From positions 7,351,501-7,415,500 of the forward strand of contig NZ_CP112880.1 in assembly GCF_028747205.1 (NCBI RefSeq): DNA of 64,000 nt. The letters run 5' to 3'. The notes beneath the pieces are model-generated. The model did no database searches, was not told where the DNA came from, and worked only from the letters and a program-made list of their open reading frames with translations. A program made the position numbers and the translations under genes. The stretch comes from Streptomyces sp. CA-278952. Lineage in GTDB: Bacteria > Actinomycetota > Actinomycetes > Streptomycetales > Streptomycetaceae. Of this stretch, positions 34,388 through 43,889 are shown one piece after another (the first letter of the stretch is position 1; every line of letters begins with the position of its first letter).

Positions 34388-37300
34388 GGACTACTCGCCC
34401 ACGGAACACCCCATGCCTCCGAAGTTTGCGACCGGCGGTCTGGACCGGGTCGTGACAGCGCTCGGCACCGCGGCTCCCGAGCTTGATGCGACGGCGCTCG
34501 TCGAGGCACTCTGGTTGGCTTCCCGCATGGCCGCGTCGGACCCTCCCGGATCCGGCAGCGCCGTTGTCGAGCCCGCCGCGGAGGAGCCGCCGCCCGCGGC
34601 ACTGGACGTTCCCGCCCCGCGCGGCGAGGTGGCCGAGCCGCGCACCCGTCCGACCGAGCCGGACGACGACCAGTCGGCCCGTCCGCTGCACGAACGGCTG
34701 CCGGAGTCCTCCGGACGCGTCGCCGGCCACGCGGTAGCCGTCCCCGGGGCCACAGCGCTGCCCTTCGCGCTGGAGCTGACGCGAGCGCTGCGTCCGTGGA
34801 AGCGGTCGTGGCGAGCGGGACGAAGGCACGTGCTCGACCTGGACGCGACCGTGGACGGTTACGCCCGCAGCGGGGAGCTGATCCCGGCCTTCGCGCCCGC
34901 TCCCGAGCGCTGGTTCGACCTGGTACTCGTCGTCGACCGCTCAGCCTCGATGCAGGTGTGGCGGGAGACCGCCGACGCCCTCGCCGACCTGCTCGACCGA
35001 CTCGGCGCTTTTCGTACGCTCCAGGTCCGTGACCTCGCCCTTCACCCGGATTCCGGAATCGAACTCACCGACCGCCGGGGGCAGCCGACATCGGCGGGAC
35101 AGCTGCGTTCCCCCGACGGGCGGCGCCTGGTCATCGTGATTTCGGACTGTACCGATCCGGCCTGGCGGCGACCAGAGATCTGGCAGCAGCTGCGGGCGTG
35201 GGCGCAGCACGAACCCGTCGCCCTGCTCAATCCGCTACCGCCCAAACTGTGGCGCCGCACCGGGCTCGACCTGCCCACCGTCCGGGCGTCCCTGGACGTC
35301 CCCGGCGCCTCCAACACGGGGTTCGCCTTCCGGGTGCCTCCTCTGCTGGCGCGCAGCGCGGAAGTCACCGACCGCGACTCCTGGTTCGCACTGCCTGTCC
35401 TGTCCCTCTCGCCGTACTCCCTCGGACGGTGGGCGCGGGCGGTGATGCTCGCGGCGCCCGACGGCTGCTCCGCGGCATTGATCTCACCCGGCGACCGCCT
35501 GAATCCGCTGGGCCCCTTCCGGCCCCCGACGCCGAGAACCCCCGAAGAACGCACGGAGGGATTTCTGCGCACGGCAGCCCCCGCCGCTGCGCGACTGGCG
35601 GTGCTCTCCTGCTCCTTCGGCGGACTGAGCCTGCATCTCCTGCACGTACTCCGCCGTGAACTGGTCCCGGAGGCGACGACGGAGGATCTCGCGGAGTTGC
35701 TCGGCTCCGGCCTGTACGAGCTGACCACGGGGCCCACGGGGCGTGTGGTCATGCAGCCGGCGCCGCGGGTACGAGAGCGTCTGGAACAGGAGCTGACCGA
35801 GCACGAGGTGCTGCTGCTGAGCCAGGTGCTGGGACGTCACATCGCCTCCGGCCGGAACAGCGGGGAACGGCTCTCGGCGGTGGCGGGCGGAGCGGACGGC
35901 ACGGAAGAACTCGCCGCGGAGGCGGCGTCGGCCGGGACGGCCCTGGCGCGGACGCTGGAACTCCTCGGGGTGCCGACGCCACCTCGCTCCCCGGGCCGCC
36001 GGGAGATCACCGATTCCGCTGCGCCCCTGGGCGCCGAGCACGCCCTGCGACTGGCGCTGGCTCTTCTGCCCCAGGGTCGGTCCGTGGTTCACGAGGAAGT
36101 CGTCCGGGCCGCGGACATGGTTCTCGGCATGCTTGCCAAGCAGGGCATGGTGGGCGACCGGTCCGCCTTGCTCCGGCAACTAGAGGCCGCGGTCGCCCAG
36201 TTCGCACCCGCCGTCACGTGGGAAGACCCTCAGGGGCACGAGCCGTGGTACCGGCACGGCGAGTTCGCGAGGGAGCGGCACTTCTGGGAGCGCTACCGAG
36301 CCTTCCTGGACCGAGGGCGGTTCTTCCCCGCAAACGTGGTCCACCGGCTCGACATGGTCACGGACGCCCTCCTGTCCAGGCTCGAGGACCCGCTCCGTCC
36401 CGGGCACTGGCGGCGCTCGGGTCTGGCCATCGATCACCTCGGCTCCGGCACGGTCACGACCGTGATCGGTCTCGCGGCCAAGGCGGTCGATGCCGGCTAC
36501 CTGAAGATCGTCATCATCGCCGGTCCGAGCAATGCCGAGCGAGCTCAGCTGCAGAGGCAGGTGGACGAGGGGCTGCTGGGCTTCGACAGCGCGTTCACGG
36601 CCTCCGCGGACGGGCACGCGGCCATCGGTGCGGGCGCCCCGTCGAACTCGCGCCGCCTCCCCGTCCTCTCCATGACCGACAGCACCGAGCACGGTGACTT
36701 CTCGTTGGCCAGAGCCTTGCGGTGGATTACCCCACCGGACCCCTTCCCACGCGTCTTCGTGATCAAGAGGAACCAGCGGGTCGTCGACGGGCTCTACCGT
36801 TGGCTGGAGTACGGGGCGTCCTCTCCGGACGCCCCGCTGCTGGTCATCGACACGACGAGCGGCGGAACGGGGGCACGGAAGCCCCCTTCCGCGCTGGACG
36901 CGAGGGTCGACCGTCTGCTGAGCGGCGCTTCGAGGTCCGCCTATGTCGGCTTCACCATCGCGCCCATCCGGGCGCTCTCGCACCTGGTCCCGGACTTCAT
37001 CTACAGCATTCCGCTACCGCCGGACCATGCCGGAGCCGAAGAGCGACTTCCTCTCGTCCGCCTGGTGACGGACGAGGAAGCCTGGCTGCCCGCAGGACAC
37101 CGTTCCGGTCACGTGCCCTCTCCCGCACTGCCGGACTCCCTGTACTCCGCGATCGACGCGTTCGTGCTGGCCTGTGCAGTGCGCAGGGCGCGGGGGCAGA
37201 CTCGGGCGCACAACTCCATGCTGGTGTCGGTCAGCCGGTTCGTCGCCGTGCAGGCACAGGTCCGTGACCAGGTGGCCGAGCGCGTCAGACGGATCGCTGA

Positions 37301-38630
37301 CGGCCTCCGAGAGCCGGGCAGTCCGCATGCGAGCCGCCTGATGTCCGGCTTCGAAAGCTTGTGGCGCACGGACTTCGTCCCGACGAGCGCAGCCTCCTCG
37401 GACACGGACACGGACGCATCGCAGATCTCGTGGGACGAGGTAGCCGGGCATCTGGTCGCAGCCGTCCGCAAGATCACCGTCATGTCGGTCAACGGTAGCT
37501 CTCTCACCTTGCCCAGATGGCGCGAGTACGACCACAACGGCCTGAGTGTCGTGGCCGTGGGTGGTACCAAGCTGGGGCTGGGAACCGTCCTCGAAGGCCT
37601 CACCATCAGCTACTGCCTCAGATCCTCGTCCACCTACGACACGCTGAGCCAGTTCACCCTGTCGCTCGCACGTCGCACCGCCTACGCGGACTTGTGCCGC
37701 CTCTACGCCGGCCGCGAGGTCCTGGACGCCCAGGAGCGTCTGACGGCGATGCTCGACGACCAGCGCCAGGAGATAGGAGGGATGGCCGAGCTCGGCATTT
37801 CCCCCCGGGAGGTGGCACTGCGGCTGCATCCCGCCCGCGTCTCGCGGAGCGTTTCTGCGGACCACGACCTGCCGCCGGTGGGGACGGAGCCGCAGAACCT
37901 GTCCGGTATGTCATGCGAGACACTGCGCTTCACACTCGCACCGGAGGCGCTTGATGAAAACCTGCGGGAGCTGGAGCGCTTCGTCCAGCACCTCGGGGGA
38001 CGCGGTGTAGCCCAGAAGGCCCACGCCGACGGGAACCTCGTGTGGAGTGGCGTTCGGCCCGAGACGGTTCTGGAGCGGTTCTTCGATGTCTACCGGCCAG
38101 CCTCCCCCCGGCTGACCGGGCGCATGGACCGGCTCCGCGCCTACATCCGTCGATGCGTGGCCCAGGGCGAGCTGAGGCAGTGGACGGTCCAGTTGGTGAG
38201 CCCGTCGAGGGCAGCCAGTACGACCGAGGTGGCCGGCCATCGCATCGGGCTGGTCGTCCGCAGGCGCGTCGCACCCTTCACCGGGGAGACGTTCGCGGTC
38301 CGACGGCTGTCCAACCCGAGAAACGAACTCGTGGACCTCGACGAGGACCAGTACGCCGCCGCGCTCGACGCGACCCGCGCCGCCGTGATCGGCGAGGAGC
38401 CGGGAGCGGGCGCGGCCCGCGTGCCCATGTTGCCCTCCCGTCCGGCGGTGAACGCCGTACGGCGTCCCGATCAGGCTTTGCTGTCCATCTACCTGGTCCG
38501 CCATCCGTTCCAGGACCATGCGAAGGAGGCCGGCAGCCCCCTGGTAGGGATCGCCGTCGCTTTTCCGGTGTCGCCGACGTCCCCCGAGCCAGGGGCCGGT
38601 GTGCGTCCCGAGAAGCCTGGCGGCAGCTGA
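34380..38630 (+). CDS. SAV_2336-type vWA protein fused to a degenerate Z1 domain
   Basis: A 1416-residue protein. Residues ~1-170 resemble the SAV_2336 N-terminal region of Streptomyces. Residues ~178-370 form a vWA domain with MIDAS motif LVLVVDRSASM. From about residue 630 it matches the Z1 domain, a superfamily 2-like module found in restriction/defence operons: AIDHLGSGTVTT where Z1 has xVQSGKT, GYLKIVIIAGPSNAERAQ, AYVGFTIAPI (near 854), HNSMLVSVSR, and LEGLTISYCLRSSSTYDTL with TAYADLCRLY (near 1070-1100). The Walker lysine is missing, so the Z1 part probably binds without hydrolysing ATP. The GTG start overlaps the MoxR gene by 8 bp; an ATG 11 codons further in is an alternative. Confidence 0.7.
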   Translation: MPEDYSPTEHPMPPKFATGGLDRVVTALGTAAPELDATALVEALWLASRMAASDPPGSGSAVVEPAAEEPPPAALDVPAPRGEVAEPRTRPTEPDDDQSARPLHERLPESSGRVAGHAVAVPGATALPFALELTRALRPWKRSWRAGRRHVLDLDATVDGYARSGELIPAFAPAPERWFDLVLVVDRSASMQVWRETADALADLLDRLGAFRTLQVRDLALHPDSGIELTDRRGQPTSAGQLRSPDGRRLVIVISDCTDPAWRRPEIWQQLRAWAQHEPVALLNPLPPKLWRRTGLDLPTVRASLDVPGASNTGFAFRVPPLLARSAEVTDRDSWFALPVLSLSPYSLGRWARAVMLAAPDGCSAALISPGDRLNPLGPFRPPTPRTPEERTEGFLRTAAPAAARLAVLSCSFGGLSLHLLHVLRRELVPEATTEDLAELLGSGLYELTTGPTGRVVMQPAPRVRERLEQELTEHEVLLLSQVLGRHIASGRNSGERLSAVAGGADGTEELAAEAASAGTALARTLELLGVPTPPRSPGRREITDSAAPLGAEHALRLALALLPQGRSVVHEEVVRAADMVLGMLAKQGMVGDRSALLRQLEAAVAQFAPAVTWEDPQGHEPWYRHGEFARERHFWERYRAFLDRGRFFPANVVHRLDMVTDALLSRLEDPLRPGHWRRSGLAIDHLGSGTVTTVIGLAAKAVDAGYLKIVIIAGPSNAERAQLQRQVDEGLLGFDSAFTASADGHAAIGAGAPSNSRRLPVLSMTDSTEHGDFSLARALRWITPPDPFPRVFVIKRNQRVVDGLYRWLEYGASSPDAPLLVIDTTSGGTGARKPPSALDARVDRLLSGASRSAYVGFTIAPIRALSHLVPDFIYSIPLPPDHAGAEERLPLVRLVTDEEAWLPAGHRSGHVPSPALPDSLYSAIDAFVLACAVRRARGQTRAHNSMLVSVSRFVAVQAQVRDQVAERVRRIADGLREPGSPHASRLMSGFESLWRTDFVPTSAASSDTDTDASQISWDEVAGHLVAAVRKITVMSVNGSSLTLPRWREYDHNGLSVVAVGGTKLGLGTVLEGLTISYCLRSSSTYDTLSQFTLSLARRTAYADLCRLYAGREVLDAQERLTAMLDDQRQEIGGMAELGISPREVALRLHPARVSRSVSADHDLPPVGTEPQNLSGMSCETLRFTLAPEALDENLRELERFVQHLGGRGVAQKAHADGNLVWSGVRPETVLERFFDVYRPASPRLTGRMDRLRAYIRRCVAQGELRQWTVQLVSPSRAASTTEVAGHRIGLVVRRRVAPFTGETFAVRRLSNPRNELVDLDEDQYAAALDATRAAVIGEEPGAGAARVPMLPSRPAVNAVRRPDQALLSIYLVRHPFQDHAKEAGSPLVGIAVAFPVSPTSPEPGAGVRPEKPGGS

Positions 38631-38807
38631 CCGGGCACACGAATGGATATAGGGTGCGGGCCCATTTTGCGTATGAATAGTGGGTTCTGTCGCGGTTTCA
38701 GGGTCGACCGAGGCCCACGCCTCCCCTCGGGCTGCATATCCGAAGGTCAGCGGTGGCAGAGGCGTTCTGCAGCGGCTCCGCCGGGCCTGCACAGGAACGG
38801 GAGGCGC

Positions 38808-39263
38808 TCAGGCCGCGGCTTTGCCGACGTCCTCTTCCTCCGAGGCGTCGTCCAGGTACATCCATCGGCGAACCACGGTGTAACCGGACGGGAGCTCGTT
38901 GCCCGTCAGCTCTCTGTACCTCGCCTTTGCTGCATCGCTGGCCCGATGCCCAGGAGGGAGCCTCCGAAGGAAGGGGTCGCGGTCTGGGTCGAGGGAGGAC
39001 TGACGCGGCTCCGTGGGCTCACTGCCGGACTCATGCTCGAGGGAGTCCTCGATGTCCCCGGATTCGCACTCCTCGCCGTCCTTGCTCAGGTAGAGATGGG
39101 CGCCGATGACTAGGCCTACGGCCAGAGTCACGCCGAAGGCGACATGGATCTTCGGCTCGTGCTTCTTGTACCAGTCCTTCGTCTTCTGACCGAAGGAGGT
39201 GGGCTCGTCGTCCTCGGGCGTCAAGTCAGTCACGCGCACACATCTACCGGACACATCCCGCAC
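38808..39263 (-). CDS. Hypothetical single-pass membrane protein
   Basis: A 151-residue protein convergent with the vWA/Z1 gene. It has an acidic, Lys-rich N-terminal cytosolic part (LTPEDDEPTSFGQKTKD), one membrane helix (HVAFGVTLAVGLVIGAHLYL, about residues 40-59), an acidic linker (GEECESGDIEDSLEHES) and a C-terminal region with ARYRELTGNELPSGYTVV. I do not recognise the family. Several GTG codons within the first 11 positions could be the true start and none has a good ribosome-binding site. Its placement at the right end of cassette III suggests cargo rather than part of the main operon. Confidence 0.5.
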   Translation of the reverse strand: MRDVSGRCVRVTDLTPEDDEPTSFGQKTKDWYKKHEPKIHVAFGVTLAVGLVIGAHLYLSKDGEECESGDIEDSLEHESGSEPTEPRQSSLDPDRDPFLRRLPPGHRASDAAKARYRELTGNELPSGYTVVRRWMYLDDASEEEDVGKAAA

Positions 39264-39433
39264 CTGTCAGCCAATCAGCTGACTTCGCCTCACTCGCAGG
39301 GCGAAGTACGTCTGTACGTCTTCTGTGAATGTAAGTACGTAAGTCGCAAGGCTTGAGCCCGTGGCGGGGCTCGCCAGCAGGAGGCTGACGTGCGCAAGTC
39401 GCGAGTTACGGGCTTGGCCCATGCAGGTGCGGC

Positions 39434-39649
39434 ACTGCCTACTTCGCACTCGACACCAGCAAGGTGGATCCTGCGCCCACCGGCCCCAGCACGGTCGTGG
39501 CGGCCGAAGGGCAGCTCGGCACCGAAGCCGGCGAGGTCCGGGTTTTCACCCAGGACGGCTACCTGTCGTGGCTGGAAGTCTGTTCATGGAACGACGACAT
39601 CGAAGTGACATTCGCCGCCGCGCGTCACTGGCTGCAGACACGCTCTTGA
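39434..39649 (+). pseudogene. 3' fragment of a conserved Streptomyces gene
   Basis: The frame reads as a natural protein end: AYFALDTSKVDPAPTG, then EAGEVRVFTQDGYLSWLEV and NDDIEVTFAAARHWLQ, followed by a TGA. Upstream of ~39,434 the frame loses protein character and no start is present. I recall similar C-termini in Streptomyces hypothetical proteins but cannot name a family. It lies 120 bp before junction D, consistent with a relic cut during cassette exchange. Confidence 0.4.
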
Positions 39650-39770
39650 TCCCGAACGACCATCGCTCAGCCAGCTCTGCGACACCACCGACATCACGAG
39701 TTCAAATTCGGTAACCTCTACGGCTTGCCGATAACGCAAGATGCGGTGGGCGCGATCGGGTACTTTGGCA

Positions 39771-39905
39771 GTTGCCTTAACGGAGTTTGGTGGATACCAA
39801 CGTTGATAACAACAACCGTCACGTTCGGTTGAGCTTCTTTAGTGGGTTAGCTGCTGTGGCTGCACTGTAGAGGACGAGTCCGGTCGCACCAATTGGCGCC
39901 TCAGG
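39771..39905 (+). repeat. Junction D: cassette III end / second copy of the yjbQ 3' end
   Basis: The left arm GTTGCCTTAACGGAGTT and core TGGTGGA (39,788-39,794) are followed by a yjbQ-type tail that would encode LVDTNVDNNNRHVRLSFFSG and a stop. About 55 bp of similarity to the DNA after junction E continues beyond the stop (the TGCACTGTAG / TGCACCGTAG stretch, then GGTCGCACC / GGCCGCACC). This junction is the main content of the gene-free stretch 39,650-40,079. Confidence 0.75.
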
Positions 39906-40079
39906 CGGGAACCTGGCACAGAGTGTTGGCTTCCGCTCCCGTAGCAGCGGCGCTTGGCAACGCTGTGCGTGGGGCGCCCGAGTGTGCGCCCTTACCCGAC
40001 CATTGCGTCGGTCGTCTGGACTGATGCAATGGTCGGCCCTGTCGAGTTCTTTGACGGCGTACGGCTGCTACCGAAACGG

Positions 40080-43000
40080 TCAGTGGCTGGAGAACAGTCG
40101 ATAGAGCGGAACCACCGTCAGAGCTGTCGGCGGGACCGCCTTCAACAGCCAGATCGTTCCGCCCGAGTGGAGGCACTCCAAGCCTTGCGTCGCGGGATCG
40201 GGCACGCTGAGCAAGACGCTCGGCCCGTGCCGTAGCCCGGTTCTCAGTGCGGTGTCCCGGTCCGTGGTGAGGTGTACCCACTGTCTGGTCATCGGCAGGA
40301 GTCCTTCCTCCTTCTCGAAGATGCCGTGCAGAGCGGACGTGGGGGTGCTGTGATACAGCGGTCCGCCGGGCTGTCCGCTCTCGTACTCGATGGCAGCAGG
40401 GCGCGAGTGACCGTAGCGAGCGCGTATCCGTCGACCGTCCACCTCGAAGCGGTCCTCGTCCCACGCCTGGGCGACAGCGAGCAGTTCCTCCGCGTCGGCC
40501 CGTTGACTCGTCTCCGCCAGCGCGGACACCACATTCTCCACCGCCACCCAGCCGTCACTCTCCGGCCTGACGAGCTGGCCGTGGCGCAGCTGGTACGCGA
40601 GAGTTCGGCTGATCCGCTGCCTGCGACCGTCCTGGCGCTTCCGCAGCGGCGTCGACCCCAGAGAGCCGCGCCGGACGGCCCATGCGTCGCGCAGCCGCGT
40701 GGCGAGCTCACGCAGAGGACCTAGCTCGATGTGTGCGCTCATCTCGTCGAGCAGCGCTTCACTGTGCTCGCGCGCGTCCGGCTCGTTGTCCCGAGAGCTG
40801 AGTCCGCGCAGGGCTCGAGCCAGTAGGGAGACCCGGTAAGCGGTCCAGAGCTGGTCCACGTCAGGGGCGGAGGAGGTTGGGGAGCTGCGGCCGAGCGCGG
40901 CGGCGTACTCCTCTACGACCGCACGACGCAGGTCCCAGCGATCCACGGGAAAGGCGGGCACATCGTCGGTCAGCTGGGCCAGTTCATAGCCCATCGGACG
41001 CCAGCGCGTGGCCTCCAGATCGATGGCGATGATCCGCTCATCGTCGGTGACGAGCCAGTTGAACGCGTGGGCGTCACGCCGGGGTTGTGGTGGCAGGCCG
41101 AGTTCCTCGATCAGCGGCCACCAGGATTTGAACACCGCCGCGGAGTCCTCCGACCACTGAGGGGGCAATACGTTCTTCAACCATCGTCTGACCTCGTTGC
41201 TGACATCTTTACGAACGGACGTTGCCGGTTTTCCCGGCCGTTCCTCCGATGCGTGGATGTAGGCCAGGAACACCGCGGCCCGTCGCAGCAGTGCGCTCGA
41301 CGCGTCGGGGGTGGCGGGAGACAACCGTTCGGCCAGTACGGCCCCGTGCTCGAACCGACGGACGGTGAGGATCTCCGTACCGTCCGGAAACTCTTCCTCC
41401 GCGTGCGCCAGGTCATCGGTGACGATCGTGGTGATTAGGTCGATGATCCCGAACTCGCTCTCAACTCCCAATCTGCGCAACATATTAGCCACCGCGAGCG
41501 ACTTCTGGGTGTCACGCTCGAAGCAGAGACTGTTCGTCGGTTTGAACACCAGGGTCGCCGTGGTGAAGCCGAGATAGTCCTCGACGGTGACGACGTTGCT
41601 CCGGCCCCCGAGGTTCCTGCGCACCAAGTCGGGGCTGCTGATCGCACGGGCCGCAGCTTCCTTGTAGAACAGCTTCGAGTCACCGGCCATCGCGGCCCTG
41701 ATCCAGATGTCGGCCTGCGCAAGGTCCTTCAGCTGCCCGCGTACCTGGAGCTCCGCGGAGCCGTCGTACGGGAGCCCTTTGTCGGCCTCCCTGCCGAGCC
41801 GAACCAGAGGAACGCACGAGGTGGGATTCGTCTCCACCTCACGGATGAGACGAGCCATACCGAGACTCCAGAGCTCACTGCTCCCCTGGAGCGCAGCGGT
41901 CTCCAACAGATCGTCCGCGTAGCGGATCCGGCTCAGCTCGTCGGTGAGCGGGCCGACCCCGGTCCATCCCTCCTGCAGTCTCAGCGCCTCGCGCAGGTAC
42001 TCACCCTGCCGCATCGCCGTGTCCCCACTGATCTGCGTGTACACGCGCAGACAGTCCGACAACAGGCGACGGGGCAGCGGATCTCCTGCCGAGCCGAATT
42101 CCCGTCGCAGGCTGTCAACGAGAATCGCCGGCAAGGAGTCCGCGGGATAGCCTGACTCAGCGAAGCGGAGGAGGTGTTCACCGAGCCCGAACGGATTCTG
42201 GAGCCGCTTCAGTCCGAGCTGGACCGTCGGCAGCAGATCGGGGACCGACCGTGCCGCGGAGGCCACGCGCTCAAGCACCGTGCAGCGGACACTCTCCTCG
42301 GCCGCTGCATCGCTCCGCGCGGCGGAGAGTGCCTTCTCGGCCCGATCCAGGTAGGTGGGCAGGTTCGCGTCGTTAGGCTGTCCGTCGGCCAGGCGCAGCC
42401 ACGCCTCCGCGACGTGCAACTGCCACGAGACGCCCGGCGTGTGACCGCTGAAGCTTCGGTCGGCCTGGAGGGCGAGGCCGAGATACTCCCGATCGCCCGT
42501 TTGATCGTGCAGTCGCAGATACGCCTCCAGCAGGTAAGGCACCGCATCGCAGGCGGGGTTGCCCTCTTCGATGGAGCGCCGAATCACGTCCGTGGACTGC
42601 ACCAGGTCGGCTACCGAGACCTGCTCAAACCTGGCCAGCAATACCGATGCCTGTCCGAGGCGACCCGTGAACTGGAACCTGACCGGTTTGTCGGTGAATT
42701 CTCGGTCGGCGACAACGCCGGCAAGGTAGATGCGGGCCAAGCGAAGCGCCCGACAGAAGACGAAGGGACGACGCCAGTTGGTGGTCAGCGCGTGTTCCCA
42801 GAGCGCGAGAGCCGCGCGCTGCCGGACCACGTGCAGAGTCTTGTCGTACCGGAATCGCCGGGGCATGGCGCGCGCGGCTTCGTGCGCATACCGGCCCAGG
42901 TTCGTCTCGAATACGAGCGTCTCCAGCAACAGGATTTCGTCGCTGCGGGCATCGAGTACTTCACGCCAGGCGTCGATCGTTCGGACAGAGTTGCTGGGTG

Positions 43001-43280
43001 CGAGTACCGACGCCACCCAATCGGCGCCGCGCAGCAGGCTCCATTCGCCCACCCAGCTCTCCAGGGAGTCGCAGCCCAGCCAACGTAGGAGCTGGATCAT
43101 CTCGGGGAAGCCGCTCTCCACCATTGACGTCAGTTCGGCGTCCGTCCACTCTCGGGTCGGCGACGATGCCAGCTGCGCAAGGCTGGTGGCATGGGCGGCT
43201 TCGCCGCGCCCCGGTAAGCCGTCAGTATCGGACGCTGTGACACGACTTCTGCGCGCGAGGTCCAGCGGTGTGACACGCAT
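40080..43280 (-). CDS. Helical domain - APH-like kinase - RNA 2'-phosphotransferase (Tpt1/KptA) fusion
   Basis: A ~1066-residue protein, sole intact gene of cassette IV. The N-terminal half is helical, TPR-like. The middle has a kinase fold: LVFKPTN (ATP lysine), the catalytic loop RRDAHAFNWLV (41,046-41,078) and the metal motif IIAIDLEATRW. The C-terminal ~180 residues (to 40,083) are a Tpt1/KptA domain with all four catalytic residues: Arg-His in LAYQLRHGQ (40,581-40,586), Arg in IRARYGHS and Arg in TGLRHGPS, plus LYHST and VHLTT. Tpt1 removes an RNA 2'-phosphate using NAD; relatives ADP-ribosylate nucleic acid ends. I know of no described protein with this combination. The ATG at 43,280 follows AGGAGG by 10 nt; a GTG at 43,286 or an ATG at 43,301 are alternatives. 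Confidence 0.78.
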   Translation of the reverse strand: MRVTPLDLARRSRVTASDTDGLPGRGEAAHATSLAQLASSPTREWTDAELTSMVESGFPEMIQLLRWLGCDSLESWVGEWSLLRGADWVASVLAPSNSVRTIDAWREVLDARSDEILLLETLVFETNLGRYAHEAARAMPRRFRYDKTLHVVRQRAALALWEHALTTNWRRPFVFCRALRLARIYLAGVVADREFTDKPVRFQFTGRLGQASVLLARFEQVSVADLVQSTDVIRRSIEEGNPACDAVPYLLEAYLRLHDQTGDREYLGLALQADRSFSGHTPGVSWQLHVAEAWLRLADGQPNDANLPTYLDRAEKALSAARSDAAAEESVRCTVLERVASAARSVPDLLPTVQLGLKRLQNPFGLGEHLLRFAESGYPADSLPAILVDSLRREFGSAGDPLPRRLLSDCLRVYTQISGDTAMRQGEYLREALRLQEGWTGVGPLTDELSRIRYADDLLETAALQGSSELWSLGMARLIREVETNPTSCVPLVRLGREADKGLPYDGSAELQVRGQLKDLAQADIWIRAAMAGDSKLFYKEAAARAISSPDLVRRNLGGRSNVVTVEDYLGFTTATLVFKPTNSLCFERDTQKSLAVANMLRRLGVESEFGIIDLITTIVTDDLAHAEEEFPDGTEILTVRRFEHGAVLAERLSPATPDASSALLRRAAVFLAYIHASEERPGKPATSVRKDVSNEVRRWLKNVLPPQWSEDSAAVFKSWWPLIEELGLPPQPRRDAHAFNWLVTDDERIIAIDLEATRWRPMGYELAQLTDDVPAFPVDRWDLRRAVVEEYAAALGRSSPTSSAPDVDQLWTAYRVSLLARALRGLSSRDNEPDAREHSEALLDEMSAHIELGPLRELATRLRDAWAVRRGSLGSTPLRKRQDGRRQRISRTLAYQLRHGQLVRPESDGWVAVENVVSALAETSQRADAEELLAVAQAWDEDRFEVDGRRIRARYGHSRPAAIEYESGQPGGPLYHSTPTSALHGIFEKEEGLLPMTRQWVHLTTDRDTALRTGLRHGPSVLLSVPDPATQGLECLHSGGTIWLLKAVPPTALTVVPLYRLFSSH

Positions 43281-43449
43281 CCCCACGAGGCCTCCTGGCA
43301 TTTCGTCCCAAGGTACTGGGTATTCAGTGGCCAGAGTTTAGCCCGCGGGGAGAACTTCAGTCTTTATGTATCCACCACCAGAAGATCACCCAAGCGGTGG
43401 ACGGTTGAGATATGGCTTCTGAGCTTGACTCTGAAGCTTCTATAGATCG

Positions 43450-43698
43450 TCAAGCTGCAGGAGAAGGTCCGATCGCGCTGCGGGAACCGCTGGTGAGATG
43501 GCGGTAGTCCTCTCGCGCGACGAAGCACTTGAGGGACCTGAAGATGTCCTTCGTCTTGAGTCCTTCGAGGGCGCGTCGTGCGACGTAGTCGCGGGTGCGA
43601 ATGTCGTGCCGCATGCGGACCAGCACGATTGTGTGCAGCGCTCGGTTGGCCTGGCGGTCTCCGCCGCGGTTGAGCCGGTGGCGGTCTGTGCGCCCGGA
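43450..43698 (-). pseudogene. IS110-family transposase C-terminal fragment
   Basis: The minus-strand frame reads SGRTDRHRLNRGGDRQANRA, then LHTIVLVRMRHD and TRDYVARRALEGLKTKDIFR, and ends at a TGA at 43,450. This is the conserved end of IS110/IS116 transposases. A stop codon (43,699-43,701) lies directly before it and the catalytic N-terminus is absent, so it is a dead fragment. The longer overlapping minus-strand frame here is an out-of-frame shadow of it. Confidence 0.8.
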
Positions 43699-43889
43699 CT
43701 ACGCCCAGAGACCGGGACTGTGTGGCTTTTGGCTGGTCAGCCGTCTGTGGCGGGGATCCCTCGCGACACGAACCGGGAGCCGGATTCGCTGGATCCGACG
43801 ACGCCACCGTGTGCCGCGTGGTTCGTCGGTGGTCGTCGGTGGTCGTCGGTGGGGCGCCAGGTCGCGGGTGGCTCGCGGCTATGCTGACC

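Noticed and set aside
40080..43280. Annotation as a plain aminoglycoside phosphotransferase
   Set aside because: The kinase-like part is only the middle third; a full Tpt1/KptA domain with its catalytic residues forms the C-terminus and a helical domain forms the N-terminal half.
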